From assembly GCA_021815405.1 (NCBI GenBank), contig JAKAGV010000014.1:62001-126000 (forward strand): DNA of 64,000 bases. Reading direction: 5' to 3'. Position 1 is the stretch's first letter. Each line of letters starts with the position of its first letter. Below, piece after piece: positions 27,363-36,987 of the stretch. The position numbers were made by a program, and so were the translations under genes. The DNA is from Bacteroidota bacterium (lineage in GTDB: Bacteria > Bacteroidota > Ignavibacteria > Ignavibacteriales > Ignavibacteriaceae). The notes under the pieces were generated by a model. That model was not told the DNA's origin and did no database searches. It saw only the letters and a list, made by a program, of their open reading frames with translations.

Positions 27363-30300
27363 TTACTTCATTAGTACGAGTTTCTTCGTAGTAACAAAAT
27401 TTCCTTCTCTTAATTGGTAGAAGTAAATTCCGCTTGATAATCCGCTCGCGTTAAAATTAACAGTATAATTTCCTTGATATCTATACCCATTTACCAAGGT
27501 CTTCACTTCGTTTCCGAGGATATCATAAACTTTAAGCGTAACATATCCGCTTGTTGAAAGCTGATAGTTTATAGACGTCGTCGGGTTAAACGGATTAGGA
27601 TAATTTTGCTCAAGCATAGTTGTCCGTGGGATATTGCTATGCTCTTGCTTAACATCCGTAACGCGAGTGCCTATCACAAACCAAACCGGGAAAGTAGCGC
27701 CTTGAAGATAAGGCTGCGATGTTCCCGTACCGGAGATCAAATCAGAATTCAATGGCATCATTTGAACATAATTTTGACCACCTGTGTAGTTATGATAAAC
27801 GATTGTTTTGTCGTCACCCGAATAGCTTGGATAGCCAAGCGAAGTAATAGTGTTATCTATTACACCTGTTTTCCCCGTATTGAAATCCGCAGCAAACACT
27901 TCAAACTTATTGGTATTTGTATTCTCGTAATCAAACGTGAATCTCGTTTGAGATGTTTTAGAGAATGAAGGATCGTCAACATTCTCGCCTTGTGCAAGAG
28001 CCGGGAAAACAGTTTCCATTCTTCCTGATTGAATATCGAGCAGGTTTATATTCCAGTAGCTTATTGTATCACCGGCAGCGCCTTTCATCTGATTATAAGT
28101 ATCGAAAATAAGGTACTGACCTGTGGGATCAAATGACAGCGCATCTGCATATAATGCCGTATTTACGGTATCGGTTGCGTCGTAAGTCGGCGTAACTATT
28201 TTATATTCCTTATTTGTATTGTTCGTAAGATCGATATAGTAAATAGTAGTATCGATGTACCTTGAAGTAAGCGCAATGCTGCTTAGTCCAGGTCCGATTG
28301 CTACGCTCCACCAAACTTTATCAGTATCAAGTACAGTTTCTTGGGGATTAGTAGGATCGGCATATATTGCTCTTAGCTCATAATTCTGATCAACAAATAA
28401 AATTAATCCTGAAGTATCGCTGACTGCCGGCTTAGTTAAAACAGACGTTGTCGTCAAAGGATCCAGTTGGGTAGGAGTTACGTTTGGATTAGTTATATAA
28501 ATTGAATTTCCATAAGTAGGATCAGTATTTACTGCCAGTATCCAATTTTGTCCAACAATCTGAGTTGATGGCGGCGGCGGCGGCGGAGTGCTTTCATAAA
28601 CTCCAACATTATCCCAAGCGCTTTTAACCGCACTAACCTGGCTGCTTGATGCACCAAATAATTCTGTTGCTGCTTGTTCGAAAGCAATTCTTGCATCTAG
28701 AAATTGAGCTGTATGGGTTAAATAAGAAGTTTCTGCCTTATACCAAATCTTTCCTGCATCACTTCTGCCGATAACAGATGCGACGAGATAAAAAACATAA
28801 TTTGGAATGCCGCTGTTTACATGAACTCCGCCGTTATCTTCAGTTGTGTTCACGTACTCGCTCATATTAGCAGGCTGCCAGCATGGATCTCCCGGATTAC
28901 CGCCGTTATGAGGATTGCTCATATCTCTTAAAGCACCTGATGGAAAAGTTACAAAGTCTTTTACAACTGAAGCTCCTATTTTCCATGAGGTAGTATCAAC
29001 TAATTTCCCGAAAACATCCGACATAGATTCATTAAGCGCACCGGACTGATCCTGATACTGAAGATTCGAAGTATACTGAGTAACCCCATGTGTCATTTCA
29101 TGAGCGGCAACATCAAGTCCGCCTGCAAGCGGTTTAAAATATGTATCTCCGTCGCCGTAGCACATTACTTTGCCGTTCCAGTAAGCATTATCCATCCCTT
29201 GACCGTTCTGTGTAACATGGATAATTGAATAAATTGTCATGCCGTTATTATCAATTGAATTTCTGCTGTAAGTTGAATTGTAATACTGATATGTTGTTAT
29301 TGCATTGTAGTTAGCAGAAACAGAAACCGGATCGTTCCACTGGTTGTTGGTTGAAGTAACATAGTAAAATTGCGAACTGCTTGAAAGATCCGTGTTTTTT
29401 AAGTCCAGGCAAACAATTGCACCGACCGGATTATTTGGCATTTGCGATTGAGCCGCATTAAACATAGGCTGGCTTGCGTCCATCATATAATAATTGCTGC
29501 CAACCTGGTAAGTGCCGAATGTTCTTGTAACTCCGTTAAGATCAGTACCTGTTGCAGGTGCGCCGCCGTCGTAGCAAACATTGTTGTAAGAATTCATTAT
29601 GGCTCCGCTGTTTGCATCAATGAAGTAATACCAATCCTGCGAAAGCCCTGAACGCACTTCAACAAACCATGCTAAGTGAGGCTGCTGTTGTTTATCGTAC
29701 CAAATAATTTCCTTCGAAGCCGGTCCATAGTAATCAAGAAGCTTTTCAAATTGCGGTGACATTGTTGAAACCGTTGTCCTGCTTTTCAAGTCATTAACAG
29801 CAGTTAATGTAGCAGTTGATGATAAGACCTGTGGAGTAATACTTTGAATCGATGCTGGAGTTGGGGCATAACGCCCGTTCATTGATAGTATATCTCCGTG
29901 ATTATCTATATGAACATAAATGTCTTTGCCCCAGACTTCCAATCCTTTGTAAGTCTGTTCCAGACGAACGTGAGTCATTCCTAATTTATCCGTATGAATA
30001 CTTTCTAACTTAAATTCGTTTTGCGGATCAGATATCTTCAATAAATTCTTGTTTGCGGATAAAAAATTAAAAGCTGCTGTGGTATATCCGGCATTAGATT
30101 GAATGACAGCAGATTTTTTAACTTGCGATGGATGAACTTCAATAAATCTCGGAGTTCCGTATTTCTTGTCTATAATTAATTTATCGAATCCATTTACATT
30201 TAGTCTTAATTGAACCGGAAGCGAATTATTACCGATATTATTAAATGAAGCTGTCTTTAATAGCGGAGAATTTACCGCATGAAGCTTTGCTGTCGCAGGA

Positions 30301-30500
30301 TTCAAGCCGACCTTCTTCATAAAGCTTGTCAGCCTGCCGGAAATATTCAACAGAGTTTGCGGCTTGTTTAAATTATTAAGGATAGCCTGATTAGATGTTG
30401 GCGAGGGCAGCTTCTTTACCTTTTTAATTGGCTGTCCTGCAAAAGCAGCATAGGAAATGATAAGAGTAAGAATAAAAAATTGGTATCTAAGATATTTCAT
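27363..30500 (-). CDS. Secreted thermolysin-like M4 metallopeptidase with T9SS sorting domain
   Basis: A 1045-residue protein: signal peptide (to about AFAGQ), FTP/PepSY-type propeptide (about 80-300), M4 catalytic domain with zinc motif HEMTH (His467, Glu468, His471) and the downstream Glu in NESMSDVFG, the family's active-site histidine region GGVHVNSGIPN, then a Pro-rich linker (six prolines near 650). Residues about 660-950 look like TolB/WD40-type propeller blades (DPTGQYLIFDTY, SYSGDDKTIVYH). A T9SS tail ends it (NYPNPFNPTT, SGIYFYQLREG, KKLVLMK). The gene follows a small lipoprotein gene by 11 bp and ends at a strong terminator. It is expected to be autoprocessed and surface bound, degrading extracellular protein. 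Confidence 0.94.
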   Translation of the reverse strand: MKYLRYQFFILTLIISYAAFAGQPIKKVKKLPSPTSNQAILNNLNKPQTLLNISGRLTSFMKKVGLNPATAKLHAVNSPLLKTASFNNIGNNSLPVQLRLNVNGFDKLIIDKKYGTPRFIEVHPSQVKKSAVIQSNAGYTTAAFNFLSANKNLLKISDPQNEFKLESIHTDKLGMTHVRLEQTYKGLEVWGKDIYVHIDNHGDILSMNGRYAPTPASIQSITPQVLSSTATLTAVNDLKSRTTVSTMSPQFEKLLDYYGPASKEIIWYDKQQQPHLAWFVEVRSGLSQDWYYFIDANSGAIMNSYNNVCYDGGAPATGTDLNGVTRTFGTYQVGSNYYMMDASQPMFNAAQSQMPNNPVGAIVCLDLKNTDLSSSSQFYYVTSTNNQWNDPVSVSANYNAITTYQYYNSTYSRNSIDNNGMTIYSIIHVTQNGQGMDNAYWNGKVMCYGDGDTYFKPLAGGLDVAAHEMTHGVTQYTSNLQYQDQSGALNESMSDVFGKLVDTTSWKIGASVVKDFVTFPSGALRDMSNPHNGGNPGDPCWQPANMSEYVNTTEDNGGVHVNSGIPNYVFYLVASVIGRSDAGKIWYKAETSYLTHTAQFLDARIAFEQAATELFGASSSQVSAVKSAWDNVGVYESTPPPPPPSTQIVGQNWILAVNTDPTYGNSIYITNPNVTPTQLDPLTTTSVLTKPAVSDTSGLILFVDQNYELRAIYADPTNPQETVLDTDKVWWSVAIGPGLSSIALTSRYIDTTIYYIDLTNNTNKEYKIVTPTYDATDTVNTALYADALSFDPTGQYLIFDTYNQMKGAAGDTISYWNINLLDIQSGRMETVFPALAQGENVDDPSFSKTSQTRFTFDYENTNTNKFEVFAADFNTGKTGVIDNTITSLGYPSYSGDDKTIVYHNYTGGQNYVQMMPLNSDLISGTGTSQPYLQGATFPVWFVIGTRVTDVKQEHSNIPRTTMLEQNYPNPFNPTTSINYQLSTSGYVTLKVYDILGNEVKTLVNGYRYQGNYTVNFNASGLSSGIYFYQLREGNFVTTKKLVLMK

Positions 30501-30511
30501 ACTTCAGTCCT

Positions 30512-30952
30512 TTACTTTTTTATATTTTTTATTTCGGAAATTAAATTCGTGACTGCTTGTGGAAAATTTTTAGGCGGGTCGCTATCATTGAAAGAAATAT
30601 CATTCAATTGAATATCTTTCATTATCACAAGATGCGTGGTGTAATTACCGGTGAACTTATTGCTGTAAGAAAATAATTCCGGATTGTTGATCATATCTAC
30701 GAATCCCTTCATCTGATCGGAGGATAGACTTACGCTATCGGTTATTTCGCGATCGGAAGTCGGCATTTTCTTCCAGAACTTTGCCCAGCCTTCGCATGAA
30801 ATGGTAACACCTTGCTGCATGCCGGTAAAACCTCCTCCGGAATAAAAATCAATCCGGAAATTCCCATTTGCAGTGCAGTTGTCTGCGCTTGAACAAGAAA
30901 CAAACGGCAAAGATAATAAACTTGCCAGAGCCATTATTAAAAATTGCTTCAT
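30512..30952 (-). CDS. Small lipoprotein upstream of the M4 protease
   Basis: A 146-residue protein with a lipoprotein signal (LSLPFVSC, acylated Cys20). The mature part contains FYSGGGFTGMQQGVTISCEGWAKFW, a GGFTG-type motif I have seen in small uncharacterised envelope proteins, and a C-terminal LVIMKDIQLNDISF region. No catalytic motif is visible. It is cotranscribed with the secreted M4 peptidase, 11 bp apart. By position it could be an inhibitor, foldase or secretion partner of that protease, which is inference only. Confidence 0.75.
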   Translation of the reverse strand: MKQFLIMALASLLSLPFVSCSSADNCTANGNFRIDFYSGGGFTGMQQGVTISCEGWAKFWKKMPTSDREITDSVSLSSDQMKGFVDMINNPELFSYSNKFTGNYTTHLVIMKDIQLNDISFNDSDPPKNFPQAVTNLISEIKNIKK

Positions 30953-31329
30953 AATTATCCTTTTGGATTTATTTTGTGGGATGATTCGCTATAAGAAAAA
31001 CAAGTTATTTAAAGACAGCAAGAAAATAATTTTTTTAATCAATTATGTCAAACCGGATGGTGAAATTATTTAAATAACTCACGTTACGCACATGTAATGC
31101 TGAACTTGATTCAGCATCCCAAAAATGTTGAAAAATGAGATTCCGAACCAAGTTCGGAATGACAAAGTAAATTAGATCCTTAATTGTGCGTAACGTAAGT
31201 TAAATAATTTTCAATTATTTGATTCAAGTTATAAATCAATCATTATAATGTAAATGGTAAGTAAATGATTTTTGAAATCTACCGCAACTTAAAATTTCTA
31301 AGATAAATTATCACTAAATGAGAGAATTA
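30953..31329. other. Intergenic stretch carrying a MITE-like element
   Basis: A 377-bp gap between the lipoprotein gene start and the end of the TPR gene. Its middle is the palindromic element at 31063-31210. The remainder is AT-rich without a gene. Confidence 0.6.
31063..31210. repeat. MITE-like element, copy A of the ACTTA/GTTACGCA family
   Basis: Outer arms AAATTATTTAA... and ...TTAAATAATTT enclose a perfect 12-bp terminal inverted repeat (ACGTTACGCACA at 31081-31092, TGTGCGTAACGT at 31185-31196). Inside are hairpin ATGCTGAA/TTCAGCAT (31097-31117) and hairpin ATTCCGAAC/GTTCGGAAT (31140-31160). The element at 59875-60002 has the same two hairpins in the opposite order and related ends, so the two are inverted copies of one family. 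No coding capacity. Confidence 0.8.
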
Positions 31330-32568
31330 TTATGAGGCAAGAAGCAGTTCGTTTATTCTATCTATTTCCTGATGATCTCCGATACGTTTATAATATTTAA
31401 TCGCGCGACGGAAGTAGTTTTTGCTTTCTATTTTATTTCCAACTTGATTAAACAATTTACCAAGCTCCAATTCAGCTTCAGCTTTGTTTAATTGATTTTT
31501 AAGTTCTTTATTTAGCCGGAGGCTGGTTAGTAAATAAGTAGCAGCGTTGTCATAATTCTGAAGCTCACGCTGAATGATACCCTGAATTTTATAAATGTCG
31601 GCAATTGAAAGCATATCTTTGGATTCATGACAAACTTCCAATGCCTTCCGGGCAAATTTATCACCGAGTAAAAATTCTTTTTGAACTGCATAAAGATATG
31701 CCTTGCCAATAAACGAAAGACCAAGCGTTTGTATGTCCCCCAGTTTCTGTGAAAGTTTTATACTTGTGTTAAATTCTTTATGGGCAGAATTATACTTCCG
31801 GATCTTACTGTACAACATTCCAAGGTTATGCCTAACCTCAGCCATTCTTCTTAGATCCTTAGCAGTTTCAAAATCTACAAGAGCACTCTTGTAATATTCA
31901 AGTGCCTTCTCAAAATTTCCGGCAATATTATTTACAATGCCTAAGTTGGTCTTTATTTTACTTGCAAGCTGACTTTTTATAAACTTACCTTTTAACAAGG
32001 AATAAGCTTTTTCGAAATGAACCTGGGCGTCGTTTAAATTTCCTAAATCACCATAAATTGTTCCAAGAAGATTTTCACATTCGGCTATGCCTTCCGTGTC
32101 TTTCAGCTTGGAGTAAGTTTCAATTGCACGCTTTATATAATTAAAACTGATTTCCCATAGTGCTTGCCGGCTGAATACTTCTCCTAATGAACGGAGAGAA
32201 TGCGCGGTGAAAATTTGCAGATCACTCTTAGCCTTAGTTTTATGTAAGATTTTTTCAAAGATATAAACTGCCGAGGCAAATTCACCGGTACTGATTGAAT
32301 ATTCGCCCAGTTGAAGTAAGAGTTCAATGAATTTTTGAAAGGGGAGGTTATCTTCGGCATATGTAATTATTAGGTCGATCTGAACATTTACCTTTAAGAA
32401 ATTGCGGGGCTCTGCTTTCTCTGATAAAGATAACTGAGAGGAATTCGCATTACTGGATAGATTCGGCATAATATATTTTTTTGAAAATTTTGCGACAGTT
32501 TTTTTGTCGAAAAATCCGAGTAGAATTTCCAAAAGCATTATTTCCATATTCTCACCGGTTGTATTCAA
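31330..32568 (-). CDS. Tetratricopeptide-repeat protein
   Basis: A 412-residue soluble protein made mostly of TPR helices (about 75-405): repeated patterns such as LRSLGEVFSRQALWEISFNYIKRAIETY, LLGTIYGDLGNLNDAQVHFEKAYSLL and NLGIVNNIAGNFEKALEYYKSAL about 40 residues apart (three short segments of a longer array). No enzymatic or DNA-binding domain is visible. The listed start is a TTG; ATG codons at 32547 and 32538 are alternatives, and none has an ideal ribosome-binding site. It lies 41 bp downstream of the lipoprotein gene at 32610 on the same strand. A scaffolding or regulatory role is all that can be said. Confidence 0.8.
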   Translation of the reverse strand: MNTTGENMEIMLLEILLGFFDKKTVAKFSKKYIMPNLSSNANSSQLSLSEKAEPRNFLKVNVQIDLIITYAEDNLPFQKFIELLLQLGEYSISTGEFASAVYIFEKILHKTKAKSDLQIFTAHSLRSLGEVFSRQALWEISFNYIKRAIETYSKLKDTEGIAECENLLGTIYGDLGNLNDAQVHFEKAYSLLKGKFIKSQLASKIKTNLGIVNNIAGNFEKALEYYKSALVDFETAKDLRRMAEVRHNLGMLYSKIRKYNSAHKEFNTSIKLSQKLGDIQTLGLSFIGKAYLYAVQKEFLLGDKFARKALEVCHESKDMLSIADIYKIQGIIQRELQNYDNAATYLLTSLRLNKELKNQLNKAEAELELGKLFNQVGNKIESKNYFRRAIKYYKRIGDHQEIDRINELLLAS

Positions 32569-32609
32569 TTTTCAATCTTAAAAGTAATTATCTCAATAAA
32601 AGATATTTA

Positions 32610-33173
32610 TTATTTGGCAAACGCATATCTTGAAAAATGATCTATCCTTGCGCCTACTACCATAAGAGAACCCAAAAAGTTATTTGCAACAACTCCATTA
32701 TTAGAAATAGGGGTCATGTTTCCTTGATCATCAATAAAATAAAAACCAATTTTACCGTTTGACAAATTCAGATCGCTTAAATCCAATCCGGCAAATGCCA
32801 GGGTCAGACTAAGTGGTTTTTCAAATGTCATGTGCGGATAAAAATCTACTCCAGCATATTCGTCATCAGTCGACATAGTAATTGTTCTTTCACCTTCGAA
32901 AGCATGCGCTGGAATTACTAATGTGCCATAAACTTCTACGCGTTTACCTTCTAAGCTCATGTAGCTTCCTCTTAAAATAATCAAGCCTCCGGTTTTTCCG
33001 TTGATTGTCTTGGTAGTTGAAAGTTCAGATTCTTTACTTAAACCTGCTTTTTGAGGAAGTTTTATAAGTTGTTTTTGATTTGTTGTTGGCTGGTTAACGC
33101 TCGTCCCATTTTCCGAACAACCTGCAAGCAATATAATAAATGCTGCCGCTACAAAGTAAATAATGCTTTTCAT
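32610..33173 (-). CDS. Putative lipoprotein, ZU5-like
   Basis: A 187-residue protein with a lipoprotein signal (IILLAGC, Cys19), a Ser/Thr/Lys-rich linker, and a beta-rich domain with GGLIILRGSYMSLEG, IPAHAFEGERTITMS and GVDFYPHMTFEKPLSLTLAF. The pattern of a pro-like beta sheet with hydrophobic strand pairs recalls ZU5-type modules found in bacterial envelope proteins; this is a weak match. The function is unknown. It is transcribed towards the TPR gene with a 41-bp gap. Confidence 0.7.
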   Translation of the reverse strand: MKSIIYFVAAAFIILLAGCSENGTSVNQPTTNQKQLIKLPQKAGLSKESELSTTKTINGKTGGLIILRGSYMSLEGKRVEVYGTLVIPAHAFEGERTITMSTDDEYAGVDFYPHMTFEKPLSLTLAFAGLDLSDLNLSNGKIGFYFIDDQGNMTPISNNGVVANNFLGSLMVVGARIDHFSRYAFAK

Positions 33174-33505
33174 GGTTTTTCTCCCAGTTGTTTTTGTTAT
33201 TTGTTTAGTTCCAATATGTTATTTGAGTATTCCAATCCAATGATTATGCCATAAATCTGTAAATATTTCCATTAAGGAATATTTGATTAAAGCATGGAAT
33301 CATAATTACTACAGATGACTCAAATCTTTTGAGTACTAATTTGAGATTGTGGATCAATTTATTACAACTTTATAAACTGTAAAGTTACAGTGAAAAAAAT
33401 ATTTTAATATAGGAGAATAGACTAATTAGCCGTCGATTTTATTATTATTTTTGCTGCGTAAGTTTTATGAAAAAATTTTTTATTAAAATAAAATAGAGGA
33501 ACTAC
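33174..33505. other. Divergent promoter region upstream of gnd
   Basis: A 332-bp AT-rich region between the lipoprotein gene and gnd, transcribed divergently. It holds a perfect short dyad (33376-33391, listed separately) and weaker ones (ACTCAA/TTGAGT near 33318). No gene. Confidence 0.55.
33376..33391. promoter_or_regulatory. Perfect dyad ACTGTAA-AG-TTACAGT
   Basis: A 7-bp perfect inverted repeat with a 2-nt spacer, about 115 bp upstream of the gnd start. Its size and symmetry fit an operator for a dimeric helix-turn-helix regulator. The regulator is unknown. Confidence 0.4.
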
Positions 33506-34957
33506 ATGAAGAAAGCTGATATCGGTTTAATAGGATTAGCAGTAATGGGCGAGAATTTAGTTTTGAATATGGAAAGCAAAGGCTTTACTGTTGCCGTCTA
33601 TAATCGTACGGCTGAAAAAGTTGATGCTTTTATAAATGGACGAGCTAAAGGTAAAAACATAATCGGTACTCATTCATTTGAAGAGTTGATAAGCTCGCTT
33701 GAAAGACCAAGGAAAGTAATGTTGATGGTTAAGGCTGGAAAGCCTGTCGATGATTTCATCGAGATGCTTATACCGCATCTTGAAGAAGGCGATATTATCA
33801 TTGACGGAGGGAATTCATATTTCCCGGATACAATCAGGCGGACAAAATATTTAGCCGGCAAGGGAATTTTGTTTATCGGTACCGGAGTTTCTGGCGGCGA
33901 GGAAGGCGCTTTAAAGGGTCCTTCAATTATGCCTGGTGGAAATCCAAAAGCTTGGCAATATGTTAAGCCTATCTTCCAGGGTATCTCTGCTAAAGTTGAA
34001 GACGGAACACCATGCTGCGATTGGGTCGGCGAAGACGGCGCAGGGCATTTTGTTAAGATGGTTCACAACGGTATTGAATACGGCGACATGCAGATGATTT
34101 CCGAAACATACCAGATAATGAAAGACATCCTCGGCTTATCTCCGGCAGAGATGCATGATGTCTTTAAGCAATGGAACAAGGGCGAACTTAATAGCTACCT
34201 TATCGAAATTACCGCAGACATTTTAGCGTATAAAGATGAAGATGGAAAACCACTGGTAGATAAAATTTTAGATTCTGCAGGACAAAAAGGAACCGGCAAA
34301 TGGACTGCAATTGCCGCGCTTGATCTCGGTGTGCCGTTAACTTTAATCGGCGAAGCTGTTTTCGGCAGAACTCTTTCTTCTTTGAAAGATGACAGAGTTG
34401 AAGCTTCAAAAGTTTTCTCGAAACCTAACTCGAAATTTACCGGAGATAAAAAAACTTTTATAAATGATCTTGAGAAAGCGCTGTATGCTTCAAAGCTTGT
34501 TTCATACGCTCAGGGCTACTTGCTGATGAGAGCCGCAGCTAAGGAATACGGCTGGAATTTGAATTACGGGGGAGTTGCTTTAATGTGGCGCGGCGGCTGC
34601 ATTATCCGCTCTGTCTTCTTAGGAAAAATTAAAGATGCTTTCGATAAGAATCCGAACCTTTCAAACCTGCTGCTTGATCCTTTCTTCAAATCTAAAATTG
34701 ATGATGCTGTTGAAAGCTGGAGAAGAGTAATATCAACTGCGGTACTAAACGGAGTTTGGGTTCCTGCAATGTCAACAGCGCTTGAATATTTTGACGGCTT
34801 CAGGAATGATAGGCTGCCGGCTAATCTTCTGCAGGCTCAAAGAGATTATTTTGGCGCGCATACTTATGAAAGAGTCGATAAGCCGCGCGGGGAATTTTTC
34901 CATACAAACTGGACAGGTAGAGGCGGAAGCACGGCATCTACGACGTATAACGCGTAA
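33506..34957 (+). CDS. gnd: 6-phosphogluconate dehydrogenase, decarboxylating
   Basis: A 483-residue cytosolic enzyme of the pentose phosphate pathway that converts 6-phosphogluconate and NADP+ to ribulose-5-phosphate, CO2 and NADPH. The N-terminal Rossmann motif is GLAVMGENL, followed by YNRT, whose Arg favours NADP. The substrate-binding signature GVSGGEEGALKGPSIMPGG and the catalytic HFVKMVHNGIEYGDMQ are present, as is the C-terminal RANLLQAQRDYFGAHTYER-like segment (here LPANLLQAQRDYFGAHTYER). Length is normal. AGAGGAAC precedes ATG 33506. A bidirectional hairpin follows. Confidence 0.97.
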   Translation: MKKADIGLIGLAVMGENLVLNMESKGFTVAVYNRTAEKVDAFINGRAKGKNIIGTHSFEELISSLERPRKVMLMVKAGKPVDDFIEMLIPHLEEGDIIIDGGNSYFPDTIRRTKYLAGKGILFIGTGVSGGEEGALKGPSIMPGGNPKAWQYVKPIFQGISAKVEDGTPCCDWVGEDGAGHFVKMVHNGIEYGDMQMISETYQIMKDILGLSPAEMHDVFKQWNKGELNSYLIEITADILAYKDEDGKPLVDKILDSAGQKGTGKWTAIAALDLGVPLTLIGEAVFGRTLSSLKDDRVEASKVFSKPNSKFTGDKKTFINDLEKALYASKLVSYAQGYLLMRAAAKEYGWNLNYGGVALMWRGGCIIRSVFLGKIKDAFDKNPNLSNLLLDPFFKSKIDDAVESWRRVISTAVLNGVWVPAMSTALEYFDGFRNDRLPANLLQAQRDYFGAHTYERVDKPRGEFFHTNWTGRGGSTASTTYNA

Positions 34958-35054
34958 CACCTATATCTCGCAACTTTTTAATTGAAGTTGGATGTCATCC
35001 GGTTCAGCTCTTTATTCTAACATTTATCTGTTTAATAAAAAGCATATCAAAATA

Positions 35055-35085
35055 ATATAGGGCGACTTGCCAAGCCGCCCTATAT
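35055..35085. terminator. Bidirectional hairpin terminator
   Basis: ATATAGGGCG (35055-35064) pairs with CGCCCTATAT (35076-35085), a 10-bp stem between gnd and the convergent broken cargo gene, followed by TTTAG on the + strand. Confidence 0.75.
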
Positions 35086-35096
35086 TTAGCTATGAA

Positions 35097-36893
35097 TTAT
35101 TTAAGAACTATCATCTTCTTAATAGAGATATAATCGCCGGCTTTTAATTTATAGAAATATATTCCACTTGAAAGGTTGGAAGCATTAAAATTAATATTAT
35201 ATCTTCCTTTATCTTGATATTGATTAACAAGCGTACTTACCTCTTTGCCGAGGTCATCATAAATTATTAAAGTCACCAGCCCGTTTGCAGGTATTTCATA
35301 ATGAATTGAATTTGATGGATTAAAAGGGTTAGGATAATTTTGATCCAATTTATAAGAAGAAACTTCAGCAATTTTATTAGACTGTTCCGATTCGAAATTA
35401 TTTAACTTTGCATCAGCAGCTTTATTTGCAGTCTCATTCGACGAAGAATATCTTACACTTATAAATATTATGTTTGACGTACCTGTTAATCCCTTTGAAT
35501 CAGTTACCACGCACTTAAGCTCCGCATTTTGAACGAATGATGTATATAAAGTAGTGCTGTTTGTTCCAAGTGGGTACCATGTATCAAGAGGTAAAACATT
35601 TGGTTTTATAGAACCTGTAGAAATTGCCGGATGTGCACCTCCGCCGGAACTTGGATACATATAATACCATTGGTAAGTGTATGAAGGAAACCCCATGGAA
35701 ACATTCGCCGTCCATGTTGCATAATTACCGTAGATTAATGATGTCGGACCTGAAGCTGAAATTGCATCCTGGCTTATTAAGTAAGCAGTGTAGGTTGTAT
35801 TTGAAGTAGGATATAATGTTTCTGAATAACTTGTATTCCCGTCTCCCTAATTGTGGAAGTAATATTGCTTTCCGTTGGATGTTTGATCTAAGGCTTGTAC
35901 GGCTATTGGATTTTGTTCTACAACCTGGTAACCGGAAGAAGGTGAAGATACGGTATTACCATTAACTTTTATGCTGCCTCCGTTACCTCCAATGTCCAAG
36001 CTGTTTTGAACAGTGATATTACAGCTTTTCATTGACTCTGCAATATATGTAGTGGCATTATCAGAGGCGGAAACGGTAAAATTATATTGGGAACTATTGG
36101 TTTTGAAATTATAAGAGCCATTGTACTGCTCCCAACTGCTTAGACTATTTTGAACCCCAGACGTATTCCAAATTCTTTGGTATCCTAAATTATCTGTCTG
36201 CGGACTTACCGCTTGTAAAGATATGTTCGTCCCCTGGTTCATATTATTAAAATGGTAAGGAGCGCTTTGCTGCGCTCCATTGATAATCACTTTACCGTCG
36301 CTTCCATCCGATGCCTGAAAATTATTATCTATGGTAAATGAGGGGAGAAGTGTATAATCAACAATTAATCCAAGCGCAACTATTGCACTTGAGCCGATTT
36401 CACTTTCAGCGGTAGAAAAAGCGTCTAGAAAAATATATCCCCCTTTGTTATTATTTACTAAAGATGTAAGAGAACTGCTTGAAACAGATGAAGTGCCGTA
36501 ACCAATATTTGAAAATAATTGATTTGACTGTCCAAGCCTATTATATAATGTAGCCAAGTCGCTAGTATTGCTATTTTCAGTTATATTAACATTAAAAGGG
36601 CCATTTGAAATTGTATATGTTAGGTAAACATTATTAATTATACAATTGGAAGGAATGCCGGTTAGATTAAATTTATATTCTGTACGGTCAGTCATAGAAT
36701 AATTAACATAAACAGCAGTACCAATATTATAAAGATCGCCATCAGATACATAAGTTCTATTACCATTATTATCGATTTTGAGACCAACAATCGTATTAGA
36801 AGGATATATAGTAGTCCCAAATAATTCGCATATGCTTAAAATAATTATTAGGCTTGAAAAAAGAAGGAAACTATTTTTCATATTAAACTCCAT
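35097..36893 (-). pseudogene. T9SS-sorted secreted beta-rich protein interrupted by one in-frame TAG
   Basis: From ATG 36893 the frame encodes 348 residues (signal peptide to about CELFGT, then Ig/adhesin-like beta repeats such as GYQVVEQNPIAVQALD), stops at TAG 35847-35849, and then stays open in the same frame for 50 codons and a further 199 to the end at 35097. The downstream part begins GDGNTSYSETLYPTSNTTY and ends with an intact T9SS sorting domain (NYPNPFNPSNS, SGIYFYKLKAG, KKMIVLK). The context YYFHN-stop-GDGN suggests a lost Trp (TGG to TAG), since W-x-DG-N/S motifs are common in these repeats. If the stop is real the product lacks its sorting signal. It may instead be a sequencing error. 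Confidence 0.85.
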
Positions 36894-36936
36894 TTTTATA
36901 AAAAAAATATTATTTTTAAAAATAGAATAGCCTTCG

Positions 36937-36953
36937 ACATTCCATTGGAATGT
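36937..36953. promoter_or_regulatory. Perfect dyad ACATTCCA-T-TGGAATGT
   Basis: An 8-bp perfect inverted repeat around one central base, 44 bp upstream of the start of the broken cargo gene; it is itself inside a wider imperfect dyad (AGCC...GGCT). A candidate operator. Confidence 0.35.
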
Positions 36954-36987
36954 ATTAATTAACGTTGACGATGGCTACTCAAAACAG

